From assembly GCF_003574135.1 (NCBI RefSeq), contig NZ_AP018341.1, forward strand, positions 2,207,740 through 2,271,739: a DNA stretch of 64,000 bases, in the 5' to 3' direction. Within the stretch, counting starts at the first letter, position 1. Every line of letters starts with the position of its first letter. This document shows, piece after piece, positions 31,946-42,007 of this stretch. Source of the DNA: a cyanobacterium endosymbiont of Rhopalodia gibberula (GTDB taxonomy: Bacteria > Cyanobacteriota > Cyanobacteriia > Cyanobacteriales > Microcystaceae). Both the position numbers and the translations under genes were made by a program. The notes beneath the pieces are model-generated. The model was not told the origin of the DNA, made no database searches, and worked only from the letters and a program-made list of their open reading frames with translations.

Positions 31946-32725
31946 TTAAATTTTCTAGAAAAATATTAAGTAGAGTTTAGCTTTACCGGACCTGTTATGT
32001 AAAAATCAATAATATAAAGTACAGAGTCTGATCATAAATCATAAGTCTATTAAGGGCTATATCTGTTCTATGGATAGAACTGTAGCTAGTTTTCTCTTTA
32101 AAATGAATTATGCTATGCTCAGAATTTTAACTTGATTAATACTAATGGAATCAAATGCTCAACTCAGTTTAATGAATAAGATTCTAAATTTGGAAGCACT
32201 CACTATAGCGGATTATCAGACTTTAAATGATATAGAGATAATTTAATTTATAGAAAAAATAGATCCGACAACAACTTGTATTTATCATGGTTAAACTACC
32301 AAAAAAATTATTATGATACCTAACATTATTATTGATAATAATTCAGTTGGTACAAATAGTTTAGTTATAGACAAGCTAAATTAATGGAAATAAAAAAAGT
32401 CATACTTATATTTGTTACAATATTTTTGTTTCTACCTAAAAAATAGAAGTAAAATAGCATCAAATTGTTGGAACAAGATTTAAACATAAATACAACTTAT
32501 TTCAAATAATTAAATAAGATATTTATTTAAAAAATATCAACAGTTTTAAAATATATATTATACTTATCTTAATTAGATAAGAACATTGTAATTACTTAAA
32601 TATAAAAACTTAAAATGAGTTGTTTTTTTAAGGTTTATTTAGATATATCTACTTTAGTAGCAAAGTTTACTGGTCACAAATAATGCTATCGTACTGATTG
32701 CTGTGACCACAGATTAAATGAATTA
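31946..32725. other. AT-rich spacer where an ABC permease partner would be expected
   Basis: No frame with membrane-protein character survives. Sequence is strongly A/T-rich with stops throughout. No RNA gene or hairpin of note. Confidence 0.45.
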
Positions 32726-33403
32726 ATGTCAGATATTGAAACCTTGATCGTTCAAATTCATCAAGAAGCTAAACGAAAACCATTTCCCATTGATACCACC
32801 GTTTATAAAGCAGCTGATAAAGATCCCACTCAACCTATTTTGTATGCGGGAAACCTCAAAAGTCAGATCTGCTTTTTTGGACGAGATCTTGGACGAGATG
32901 AAGTCCAAACGGGACAACCTTTAATTGGTGCTGCAGGCACTTTAGTTCGTAAAGGGTTTTACTGGGCGATGCATCATCAACAGGCGAAAACTCGACAAGA
33001 GTTGCAAAGCATCTGTGCTCGAGTTCTTCTTACTAATACTGTCCCCTATAAACCCCCTGACAATAAAGCTTATATTACTGAAGTTAAAAATCGTTTCCGT
33101 CCCTTTATCGAAAAATTATTAGTTATTCATTGGCAAGGAAATCAAATTATTACATTAGGAACCGAGGCGTTTAAGTGGTTCATTCCCTATGGAGATAAAG
33201 GGGAAGTCAATGAATTTTTCCAACGGAGTGATCGCTATGAAAGTAAATTACCTGTCACTCTCCACGCGACTGATACTTTAGGTATGCAACACCGACGACA
33301 AGTAACTTTACTTCCTTTACCCCATCCATCTCCTCTCAATCGGAAATATTACGTCAAATTTCCCCAAATGTTACAGAAGAGGCTGAATGAATTTGACTTT
33401 TAA
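32726..33403 (+). CDS. Uracil-DNA glycosylase-superfamily protein
   Basis: A 225-residue protein with UDG-fold landmarks: FFGRDLGRDEVQTGQPLIG, like the GEAPG..E...G.PF.G motif of family 4/5 enzymes; AAGTLVRKGFY; TNTVPYKPPDNK, like the (T/N)NxxxxRPPxNR block; and PLPHPSPLNRKYY, the catalytic-loop HPS motif. These suggest excision of uracil from DNA. The first motif (GRDLGRD) departs from the iron-sulfur family 4 pattern, and I see no cysteine cluster, so it belongs to a divergent branch. The frame is intact with normal composition, and tRNA-Arg follows on the same strand. Confidence 0.75.
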   Translation: MSDIETLIVQIHQEAKRKPFPIDTTVYKAADKDPTQPILYAGNLKSQICFFGRDLGRDEVQTGQPLIGAAGTLVRKGFYWAMHHQQAKTRQELQSICARVLLTNTVPYKPPDNKAYITEVKNRFRPFIEKLLVIHWQGNQIITLGTEAFKWFIPYGDKGEVNEFFQRSDRYESKLPVTLHATDTLGMQHRRQVTLLPLPHPSPLNRKYYVKFPQMLQKRLNEFDF

Positions 33404-33531
33404 TCCTAAACTAAAGGATTTTGTGGGGGACTGTATCATAAAACTCTGAGTTTTAAAATTAATGACTTTTAGAATTGGCGTTATCAGTAACAGAGGGTAT
33501 ACAATTATGAGGCGGTCATGATGAACTTCAT

Positions 33532-33604
33532 GGGTGTGTAGCTCAATGGATAGAGCACCGACCTTCTAAGTCGTAGGTTACAGGTTCGAGTCCTGTCACA
33601 CCCG
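33532..33604 (+). tRNA. tRNA-Arg (anticodon TCT)
   Basis: Full cloverleaf: acceptor GGGTGTG/CACACCC, D-arm GCTC/GAGC, anticodon arm CCGAC with loop CTTCTAA, T-arm ACAGG TTCGAGT CCTGT, and discriminator G. The anticodon TCT reads AGA/AGG. CCA is not encoded (the next base after G is T). It is 73 bases long. Confidence 0.97.
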
Positions 33605-34138
33605 TTATAATTATTTTTTGGTCAAAAAAGTTAAATCAATGATGGTACTACGTAGTTTATTGATTGATCGAGACTTTATCCCAATCTAAAGAATGTGAGT
33701 GCTTGCGATAGTATTCTGAGACAGGATCTTCACCCGATATTTATGATGAACTATTAACCAGCTTCATAAAAGTCAACTAATTTAGTAATAACAACAGATG
33801 GAAAGGTCTGCCAAAAAGCTTTTTTTAGTTCTGTAAGAGAGTTTAATACTATAAGTTGCAGTGTTCATCTTCTCTTAGGAAATTTAATAATCGAAGTTAG
33901 TAGAGACAAACAGCCTTATTATGTATGTCTTACTTTCAGATTAACAGGATATTTGGGGCATGTGTTGAGGCATGTGACATAAGTATGCATCAACTATTTA
34001 TGACTCATTTACGCTACGATGTTCTTGATTAAACTTTTGTTTTTTTAAACCCTCATTGAGAAGCTAAAAATAGCTCCTTTGTAAAGTTCAAAAGTTAATT
34101 TAGGATTTTGAACAGAGGGTCCGCTCACTGTGGATAGA
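33605..34138. other. Spacer between tRNA-Arg and mscS
   Basis: About 530 bases with no recognisable frame. It ends at a very long perfect palindrome (34139-34188). The flanking genes converge here, so any element in this stretch would serve transcript ends rather than promoters. Confidence 0.45.
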
Positions 34139-34188
34139 CAAATAAAAATGAATACAATAATTTTCATTATTGTATTCATTTTTATTTG
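34139..34188. repeat. Perfect palindrome, 22-bp stem, 6-base loop
   Basis: The longest palindrome in the window. The left arm 34139-34160 (caaataaaaatgaatacaat, then aa) is exactly complementary to 34167-34188, with loop ttttca. It lies between convergent transcripts (tRNA-Arg and mscS), which would fit a bidirectional terminator, but no T-tract follows on either strand. Confidence 0.85.
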
Positions 34189-34400
34189 ACGAGAAACTTC
34201 TACAGTATTAGAGTGTATGCAGGTTTAAAATGAATTATTTAGTATTTTTGACTTTTAAATTTAATTAATTTGCTAATTTATTTTTAATTTTAAATTAATT
34301 TAGAATAGTTTTAATGTAAATTAAATAATCTAAAAATAGAGAAAATCAAAATATAACTAAATAGTTAAGTTAAATTTTTAACAAGTTTTTGATCAAATTA

Positions 34401-35240
34401 CTATTGATTATAGTAATGTATACTGCGTATGGGATACGGAATATTAATGTTAGCTTGATCAAAAGCTTGTTTAATAGCAATAATCGCTTTCGTTTGTACT
34501 TTTCTAACTGTAGGCTCTCTTGGTGTTGTCCAATAACGTACAATCAAATCGATAGAACTATCTCCAAATGCAATTAAGTCTACTTCTGGACAAGGATATT
34601 CTAATACTCCCTCAACTTGAGTAATTGTATCTTGTAAGATTTCTTTTACATTCGGCAAAGATGTATTATAGTCAATTCCTACATTTAAATCAGTACGACG
34701 ATTATTATAAGCAGTTCTAACTCTAACAGCATCGGTAAAAATTTTAGAATTAGGTACTAAAATTTTTTCACCTGTATAAGTCTTAATTTTTGTCGTACGA
34801 ATATCAATTAATTCTACTGTACCTTCATGTCCATCAACGATGATTTGATCATTAATACGAAATGGCTCTTGTATTAAAATTAATACTCCTGATAAAAAAT
34901 TCTTAAAAATATCTTGAAATGCAAAACCAATAGCAACGGAACTCAATCCTAAAGCAGCAACAATATCTCCTAAAGTTAAACCTGGAAAAATAAAAACACA
35001 AACCAATAAACTTCCTATAATCCAAGTACCTACGTAAGTAATTTTTATAACTAACAGTTGCAAGGATTGACTTTTCAAAGTTTTCTTAGATAATTTTTCT
35101 GAAAAACCTTTTAAAAAGTTAGCAGTATAGCGAGTTAATAAGATAGTAATTAAAGCTACTAAAAAAGTTGGTAGAACTTTAATTGTTATTTTTAATAGTT
35201 CTTGTAAACCAATTATTATAGTATCAAATATATTTTCCAT
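34401..35240 (-). CDS. mscS: Small-conductance mechanosensitive channel (MscS family)
   Basis: MscS channels open under membrane tension to release solutes during osmotic downshock. The 279-residue protein has an N-terminal hydrophobic helix pair. The pore-lining TM3 region is around LGDIVAALGLSSVAIGFAFQDIFKNFLSGV, rich in Gly/Ala and ending in the conserved QD.F.NF. The cytoplasmic beta domain follows (RINDQIIVDGHEGTVELIDIRTTKI, LVPNSKI), then a C-terminal alpha/beta domain. The length and all landmarks are typical, so the gene appears functional. Its 5' end abuts the truncated RND pump relic with almost no spacer. Confidence 0.92.
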   Translation of the reverse strand: MENIFDTIIIGLQELLKITIKVLPTFLVALITILLTRYTANFLKGFSEKLSKKTLKSQSLQLLVIKITYVGTWIIGSLLVCVFIFPGLTLGDIVAALGLSSVAIGFAFQDIFKNFLSGVLILIQEPFRINDQIIVDGHEGTVELIDIRTTKIKTYTGEKILVPNSKIFTDAVRVRTAYNNRRTDLNVGIDYNTSLPNVKEILQDTITQVEGVLEYPCPEVDLIAFGDSSIDLIVRYWTTPREPTVRKVQTKAIIAIKQAFDQANINIPYPIRSIHYYNQ

Positions 35241-35264
35241 ATATAGATTTTATAATGAAAGTGG

Positions 35265-37745
35265 GTCAATATTATTATATTTTGTGTTGTATTTAAGCTT
35301 TTTCCTGCTAAATTAGCTACTAGGGAACTAACTATAACTAATGTTATTGATATTGTCGATGGATAAAATTCTGACACTGGCGTAGGAAGAATTGAACAAC
35401 AACATCCACAAAGGCAATAATTTACAATTGTAGCAGAAACCAAAGATATGATATTGAAAGTGAGAGAAAAAAAAATTATAATCCGCATTTCGAAATTACT
35501 TTAAGAAAAACAAGAGGCTAAAGATATGAGATGAGCTGAACTAGAAATAAAAAACTACGATACATTAGCTAATGTGGATAATAACCCTGGAGTCGCTTGG
35601 TTTATCAGTTACCTGGAACTAACATTCTAGGAATTATATAGGCTGCTAGGATAACAATTTGGGAATTGAAACCGAGTTTCCTCCCTAGGTTAAAAGTTAT
35701 TGTTGGTCTTGATAATACGTTATTTGTTAATGCTTCGATTAAGGATTTAGTCATTACTTTTTCACAAGCAATGATCCTATTGGTCCTGATTATATTGATT
35801 TTCTTACAAGATTGTTAGACTACTGTCATTTCCGGAACTACCATTTGGGTGGTGTTAATATGGGCGATGATCGTTTTAAATACTTTTGTCCATACTCTTC
35901 ACCAGTTAAATTTATTTGTCTGTGTTTTAGAAAAAAGATTGGTGGTGGACGACGAGATTGTAAATGTAGAAACAGTTCCTAATAAACTGTCCCCAAAAAG
36001 GCGTCCGATGTAAGCAGTGATAGACTTCTATAGATTAATTATTTGAGGAGACTATTTCCGCCTTGGTAGTATTGATGGTAGTTTTTATACCTGTGACTTT
36101 TTATCCTGAAACAACAGAAGTAGTTTACAGTTGATCTACCATGACAATTATTTTTTCAGTGGCTTTTTCGACGTTTAACGTTTCGACTTTTTCCCTATTA
36201 TGTTAAGTTGTATTACCGAAAGTTTCCAAAGATAAATATGGTCATTAGCAGTATTTTTGTTAAAAAACCTAATTATTTGATCTAATTAGAAAAATAATCA
36301 GAAAAAGCTATTGTGATTTTATCAAATTTCTAATCTATATTCGTGTTGTGGTTATGAACTTGTTTATTACAGAGTCAATTGCCACGGCATAGATTTACCG
36401 AACCATGTTATCAGGATTTATTCGGATTGAAGAATAGGAGTATTTCTTTTGAATTATAAAGGCTTTCCCGGGAATCTCTCTCAACTATAGTAATCAACTT
36501 GATTAACAAACAACAAAAATAATTCATAATTATTACTAATACTGATTATAAAGATTTTATTTTGAAGGGAAAAATGTCAACAAATCTAATTACTATGTTA
36601 AGTCGCAGTCTTAGGAAAGCTGTCTTATTCCAAAAGTTAAAGTTTTTAGTATTACGAAATATATCAATCAAATCTATACCTAAAAGATGATAAATACACA
36701 TACGTTAGTAGCTAATACCATCTTGGTAGATGGGTTAATTAAATCTAATAGCTCAGAAATCTCTATTTAAGATAGTTAGGGAAAAAGACTGTTAGCCTTA
36801 ATTAATACTATTAAACTAGTAATATCGACAGCTAATAAACAACTAAAAAATCGAGGTTTATTTTACTCTATTTACCCTTAATAGTCGTTTGATTACCATA
36901 AAAATTAAAGAGATTAATCAAAAAAAAATCAAGGTGTATAATACAATTATTAAATAAATTTTGCGAACTATTCAAATATTTATTTAGCCAAATTTTATCA
37001 ATCAATTTGTGTATGAAGATCGTCTTTATTGGATTTATGCCCAAGCTTAAGCAGATGTACGGACAAACCCTCAAGAGATTGGACATTTTGTAATCGTGTG
37101 ACGGGCAAACGGTTCAATAAAGCTATATTATCACCCCAACTTTAAATACCGATCTCCCAATTATTAACTAACACAAGATTTATTCTGCCATCAAATTTAT
37201 TTTGAATCTTGCTCTTGGGTATAGTTATTGGTCAGGTTATCCAAGCAATGAAAACAGTAGTCAACGAAACTCTACAACTTGGTTTTGGTTATGAGTGGAC
37301 GAATCACCTACATCGAGGAGAAAACCTCTGGAGGAGTGGCTACTATTGTCTTTAACCTTACTTTTACGACGGTATTCTTGGTGTTAGTTGCTCAGTATGA
37401 AAGTAACTTTGAGTCTACTATTATCTATCATCGTACTTTTGCTTATTTTAGGCGCGTTAGGAATGATTTGGTTGCGGACAGCGTGTGTTTAAAAAACTTC
37501 TTTCAAAGAAAGAAAATGATATCTGTCCAGTTTTAAATAAAAATTATGTTCACCCAGGTAGCTTTGATTACATCGATTGGATTGATGTCTAATTGACAAA
37601 GACCCGTTATTTAGGAACAAATATTGCTAAAACGACATTTTAGGCAGCTTTCTGTAGAGTAACTTTAGCAAGAATATTGAGTTTATTATTAGTTCTAATC
37701 TTTTAGATTTTGATTGAAAACTTTAAAAAATATATTTTTTAGGAA
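35265..37745 (+). pseudogene. Relic of an RND (AcrB-family) multidrug efflux pump
   Basis: Across about 2.5 kb, in shifting frames, the plus strand retains the order of an AcrB-type pump. AKLATRELTITNVIDIV stands for the porter domain, followed by AELEIKNYDTLANVDNN and LDNTLFVNASIKDLVITFSQ. Then come LVLIIFLFLQDCRTTVIS, LVVDDEIVNVE (normally LVVDDAIVVVEN), IPVTFYPETTEVVYS, TNPQEIGHF, ETLQLGFGYEWTNH and LARILSLLLVLIF.ILIENFKK at the C-terminus. Many stops and frameshifts occur. The N-terminal several hundred codons are missing right where mscS begins. The ancestor would export drugs or lipids with a periplasmic adaptor, of which I see no trace. Confidence 0.75.
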
Positions 37746-38645
37746 AGTACAAAATTATTCGCCCTCTAGTTCTGGCTAATGGTAGTCAACTAACCCTCTC
37801 TCTACAACTTCAACCATCAGAGGAGTAAGCAACTCTCATGTTTGAAGCAACTCCTCAGAACTGATAGATTAATGAAAGAAAAACTATCAACTGAATTAGT
37901 TTACTTTTTTGTCTTTGTTTAATTGAGTTGAATCCAAAGAATTTTTGAGATAAAGTTAAGTAACTAATCTGTGCACTAAATTAACAATTAACTCTAGGAA
38001 AAATAAGAGCAAATATTTGAGTAATTATTCTTTGATTTTTCTGGAATTATAGTTACACTAGTCAGTGTAATGTTCTGGCTAGCTATAACGAAAATTTCAC
38101 AACTGGATTGACGCAAACCAACTTTTATTGTTGGCAACAAAGCAACTGTTAAATTTTTTATTAAAGCCCCCTAAGCGTCAATTCGAAAACAAAAATTATT
38201 CAGACACAACATGTATTAAGAATCCGGTAAACAGCAATCAGCAACAAATAATTTATCATTAATAATGGAACATAAAAACAAGAAAAGCTTATAATTTTAG
38301 AATGCACTCACAAAGACCCATAACTTATCCAATCTAGTCTAGATAAATAACAGTGCAATGGACAAATAATAGACCCTGAATTCATTGTATAAGTAAATCG
38401 AAGTAGTATTAGTCTCAATCCCAATGATTAACTCTTAAGCATAAGAGTTGCCGTGTTTACCTATTCTTAAGTGCAATCCTGATATAAACGACTACCTCAG
38501 CATTAATACCTCGTTTTTCAGTTGTGATATCTTTTTACGACGTTTTTTAAATTCAGCATAGATACAGCAATTTTTTATGGGGTAATTAATTAGGCTAACC
38601 TAACCAAGCTTGGGGTCATAATTATTGACCTTGGAATTTACGATG
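37746..38645. other. Spacer after the RND relic
   Basis: About 900 bases without a gene. The first part (37746-37830) reads KIIRPLVLANGSQLTLSLQLQPSEE in one frame, protein-like but not one I recognise and apparently not part of the pump. The rest has stops in all frames. Confidence 0.4.
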
Positions 38646-38680
38646 TCTTTTCAATCTAAACGCAGTTTAGATTGAAAAGA
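38646..38680. repeat. Perfect palindrome, 16-bp stem, 3-base loop
   Basis: Arms tcttttcaatctaaac and its exact complement enclose gca. It lies between the RND relic (plus) and the convergent pentapeptide gene (minus), about 90 bases beyond the latter's stop. No downstream T-tract on either strand. Confidence 0.8.
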
Positions 38681-38771
38681 TAATACGAGACACACAAATG
38701 TCCACATTGTTAGCTAATATTGTCTCTGACATAAACAACTATAACAGCTGAGTTTTCCTGGCTTGCCGTTT

Positions 38772-39218
38772 CTAATCAAAAGCGGGGTCTTGCCCACCAA
38801 TTCCAATACCTGTGTCAAAGATTTGAGCGCTAGTCAAATCTAGGTTGTTCATGGACGCACCCGTAACATCAGCATCGTAAATCATTGCTCGGGTAAAGTT
38901 CACATTATCTAAATTCGAATCGTTCAAACTTGCATTAGTAACCATTGCCCCGGTTAGATTAGACCCCTCGAGGTTGGCCCCTGTCATATCCGCTCCCTCT
39001 AGATTAGCTTCGATTAGAGCTGACCCTGACAGATTAGCATCCCTTAAATCTGCTCCTATTAAATGAGCATATCTTAAGTCCTCATTCGAAAGATCGCACC
39101 TCATACATTCGTTAGTTGTTAGCAACCGTTGAATATGAGCTGGATTTCCGGCTAATACCGGACTCGTGAACATAAGGGGAACAGCGATGGACAGCGTCAA
39201 GAAAATGTTCTGTCTCAT
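38772..39218 (-). CDS. Exported pentapeptide-repeat protein
   Basis: The 148-residue protein starts with a cleavable signal peptide (MRQNIFLTLSIAVPLMFTSPVLA, cleavage after ALA near residue 23). A CMRC pair follows, then about ten A(D/N)LXX pentapeptide units from LSNEDLRYAHLIGADLRDANL to LDLTSAQIFD. These build a right-handed quadrilateral beta-helix. Such proteins are abundant in cyanobacterial periplasm and thylakoid lumen, with mostly unknown roles. The short N-terminal CxxC segment after the signal peptide is common in this group. The frame is intact and no decay is seen. Confidence 0.8.
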   Translation of the reverse strand: MRQNIFLTLSIAVPLMFTSPVLAGNPAHIQRLLTTNECMRCDLSNEDLRYAHLIGADLRDANLSGSALIEANLEGADMTGANLEGSNLTGAMVTNASLNDSNLDNVNFTRAMIYDADVTGASMNNLDLTSAQIFDTGIGIGGQDPAFD

Positions 39219-39424
39219 AAATAAATTTATACTCCTTTATTGAACGTTTCTTCCTTGCTATTAAGATAGAAAGTACGATTACAAAAAACTTCACCTAATT
39301 GGATTATTTTTCCTCATCGTTTTTTCTTTGATCGTTCTGGTGATCATTCTTAATAGAGAATAGACTAATATTTCAGAATATACAAGAAAAAATCAAAATA
39401 TTTTATTATCAGCTTCAATAATAT

Positions 39425-40190
39425 CTTTTCAGAAGTAGGCTTTATTATAGTGATAGCTATAGGAATTGGGGCATTAACTTTGTGGTTACGTCAGCCTTGA
39501 ATTATAGCGTTTATTATTTACGCACAAAGTCAAAATTATTGGGAAAATTGGGAATTACTTCATTGTTATTTGTTATCTGGTTAAAACCTGTCCTTCACGA
39601 AATTTGTGCGGTGGAACCAACAGCAGGGATGGAACAAATCTTATTTAGCCATTACCTTAACTGTTTCAAACACCATCATTCATTGTTAAATTGTTTCCTA
39701 AGTAAACGGGAAATTAATTTCCTGCATGGACAAATTGCATAGAAATATTAACCGTTTAGGATATTGAAGTTGTGATAGTCGGTTCAAATCACAACCACCC
39801 TATTCTAGGGTTGATTGTCTTAGTGGAATTTAGTTACTATGGAGGTGTGTAATTATATGATCATCGACTTCCATATCATCATAAATAAATGGCTAGATTT
39901 AGCTTTATCCAATTTAGAGAGAGCAACTCGTCACTCTAATACGGAAATTGTAAAAATTTAGACGGAGTAGATACCCCTCTAGTGAATGTCATTTTATTTG
40001 GTTTAAGACAGTATGGTAAAAAATCTAAAATTTACCTCCACTTTGTCATTGCATGAGCCGAAATGGATAGTTAGTGCCTTGCCTAGACAACGTGCCGGAT
40101 TGAATGTAGTCCCCATCTTAACAATAGCGATAATGTCAAGGATAAATTGCTTCAACTATACCATCTCCATAGTTTGAGATAGAAATTTTC
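39425..40190 (+). pseudogene. Relic of a Kef-type cation:proton antiporter with TrkA-N domain
   Basis: In shifting frames the plus strand reads EVGFIIVIAIGIGALTLWLRQP, then LLGKLGITSLLFVIWLKPVLHEI (family: ELGIALLLFVVGLKLDLHEIR), AGMEQILFSHYL, LSKREINFLHGQIA and VQDIEVVIV. These match the N-terminal antiporter half of cyanobacterial Kef-like proteins. Directly after, VNVILFGLRQYGKKSK and PKWIVSALPRQRAGLN match the C-terminal TrkA-N nucleotide-binding domain. The several hundred residues normally between are mostly missing, so an internal deletion plus frameshifts has destroyed it. Boundaries approximate. Confidence 0.6.
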
Positions 40191-40467
40191 AGAGAAACTG
40201 TACTGACCTAGTTTTGTTATCTTTGTCAGGCTGCAGTTTATATAATCATCAAAAACACTAGTTAAAGAGTTTTGATGTGATGTGTCAATCCATCCTCTTA
40301 GATAGTGATCGCGGTGAACACAATGGAAAGTAGTATGTTAGATTTTCTAATGAGGTGTTTTGTTTTCTCCATGTCGCCAACATTGATTCCCTCCATGGGG
40401 TATCTCACTCAAGGAGTCAAGCAAATCAACCCTTAATCATTTATTACGATAGCGAATTATAGCTTCA

Positions 40468-41136
40468 ATGTTCTCCAAACAAGTTACAGATTCTCCCATT
40501 TATAAGTGGTTTGATGATCGCCTTGAAATTCAGGCAATTTCCGACGACATAACCACTAAATACGTTCCTCCCCATGTAAATATTTTCTACTGTTTGGGTG
40601 GAATTACCTTAGTTTGCTTCTTGGTCCAGTTTGCTACTGGATTTGCCATGACGTTTTACTACAAACCAACGGTTGTTGAAGCCTTTTCTTCAGTCAAATA
40701 TATTATGGACGAGGTTAACTTCGGTTGGCTGATACGTTCAGTCCATCGCTGGTCTGCCAGTATGATGGTATTGATGATGATCCTCCATGTCTTCCGTGTT
40801 TACTTGACTGGTGGCTTTAAAAAGCCCCGTGAGTTAACTTGGATTACTGGAGTTGTCTTAGCTGTCATCACCGTTTCTTTCGGTGTAACAGGCTACTCTC
40901 TTCCTTGGGATCAAGTTGGTTATTGGGCGGTTAAGATAGTTTCTGGTGTTCCTGCAGCTATTCCCGTGGTGGGCGATCAATTGGTTGAACTACTCCGGGG
41001 TGGTCAAAGTGTAGGACAAGCCACCTTAACACGTTTTTACAGCTTACATACCTTTGTTTTCCCCTGGCTAATCGCAGTCTTCATGCTGCTGCATTTTTTA
41101 ATGATCCGCAAACAAGGGATTTCTGGTCCTTTGTAA
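40468..41136 (+). CDS. petB: Cytochrome b6
   Basis: The haem-bearing core subunit of the cytochrome b6f complex, which passes electrons from plastoquinol to plastocyanin/cytochrome c6 and pumps protons. The 222-residue protein has four membrane helices with the paired haem-ligand histidines ([22 protein letters not shown] and [29 protein letters not shown]). It also has [32 protein letters not shown] near the Q site, and the early Cys (NIFYCLGG) that binds haem cn. All are intact. petD follows after 126 bases, the standard petBD operon. Conservation is far above neighbouring relics. Confidence 0.98.
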   Translation: MFSKQVTDSPIYKWFDDRLEIQAISDDITTKYVPPHVNIFYCLGGITLVCFLVQFATGFAMTFYYKPTVVEAFSSVKYIMDEVNFGWLIRSVHRWSASMMVLMMILHVFRVYLTGGFKKPRELTWITGVVLAVITVSFGVTGYSLPWDQVGYWAVKIVSGVPAAIPVVGDQLVELLRGGQSVGQATLTRFYSLHTFVFPWLIAVFMLLHFLMIRKQGISGPL

Positions 41137-41262
41137 AGTGTTTAAGGGTGGCCAGTGAACAGTTAATTAATCAACTATAAATCTTTGGTTATTAAAGACT
41201 GGTCACTAATGTTAGACAAATATCCTGCTGATCCTCAGTTTTTATAAGGAGAAATCTATCCA

Positions 41263-41745
41263 ATGGCAACTGAAAAAAAGCCAGATCTTAGCGACCCTAA
41301 ATTGAGAGCAAAACTAGCCCAAGGCATGGGTCACAACTACTACGGTGAACCGGCTTGGCCTAATGACTTGCTTTATATTTTTCCTGTGGTGATTCTTGGG
41401 ACCATAGGACTGCTAGTGGCATTAGCGGTTCTTGACCCCGCTATGGTTGGTGAACCGGCTGATCCTTTTGCCACTCCGTTAGAAATTCTACCGGAGTGGT
41501 ATCTCTATCCCGTTTTCCAAATCTTACGGATTCTTCCTAACAAATTATTAGGAATTGCTTGTCAAGCAGCTATTCCTTTAGGTTTAATGTTGATTCCTTT
41601 TATTGAAAGTGTCAACAAATTCCAGAATCCCTTTCGTCGTCCTGTAGCAACTGCTATGTTTCTCTTTGGAACTCTTGTGACTCTGTGGTTGGGTGCAGGT
41701 GCAACTTTCCCTATTGATAAATCTTTAACCTTAGGATTATTTTAG
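41263..41745 (+). CDS. petD: Cytochrome b6f complex subunit IV
   Basis: Subunit IV completes the quinol-oxidising site with cytochrome b6. The 160-residue protein has three helices and the invariant block [13 protein letters not shown] (PEWY motif of the Qo site). It also has [20 protein letters not shown] at the N-terminus and [18 protein letters not shown]. The start ATG is preceded by aaggag with good spacing. It is co-transcribed with petB. petA/petC and photosystem genes are not in this window, so whether the complex serves light reactions, respiration or both cannot be settled here. Confidence 0.98.
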   Translation: MATEKKPDLSDPKLRAKLAQGMGHNYYGEPAWPNDLLYIFPVVILGTIGLLVALAVLDPAMVGEPADPFATPLEILPEWYLYPVFQILRILPNKLLGIACQAAIPLGLMLIPFIESVNKFQNPFRRPVATAMFLFGTLVTLWLGAGATFPIDKSLTLGLF

Positions 41746-41933
41746 AAAGTCTGGTGGGTTTTTGATAGATGCCTGGGGTTGATTCTACGTCTTGTGTTAC
41801 AAGATGAATTGGAGGTAATCGCAGGCATCTTTATCTAAAGCCTTAGGGAAAGTCACAGAGAACAAAAATTTTTCTTTCAATAAAAGGTTGCATTGTAATT
41901 GGAATATGGTCTACAATTGTACTCTGCAGATAG

Positions 41934-42007
41934 CGGGGCGTAGCGCAGCTTGGTAGCGCACCACTTTGGGGTAGTGGGGGTCGTGGGTTCAAATCCCGCC
42001 GCTCCGA
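41934..42007 (+). tRNA. tRNA-Pro (anticodon GGG)
   Basis: Cloverleaf with acceptor CGGGGCG/CGCTCCG (one G-T pair), D-arm GCGC/GCGC, anticodon arm CCACT TTGGGGT AGTGG, T-arm GTGGG TTCAAAT CCCGC and discriminator A. The anticodon GGG reads CCC/CCU. CCA is not encoded. 74 bases. Confidence 0.96.

Noticed and set aside
35216-35488. 90-codon minus-strand frame upstream of mscS
   Set aside because: It is antisense to the RND relic, whose plus-strand motifs (LATRELTITNVIDIV and others) match a known family.
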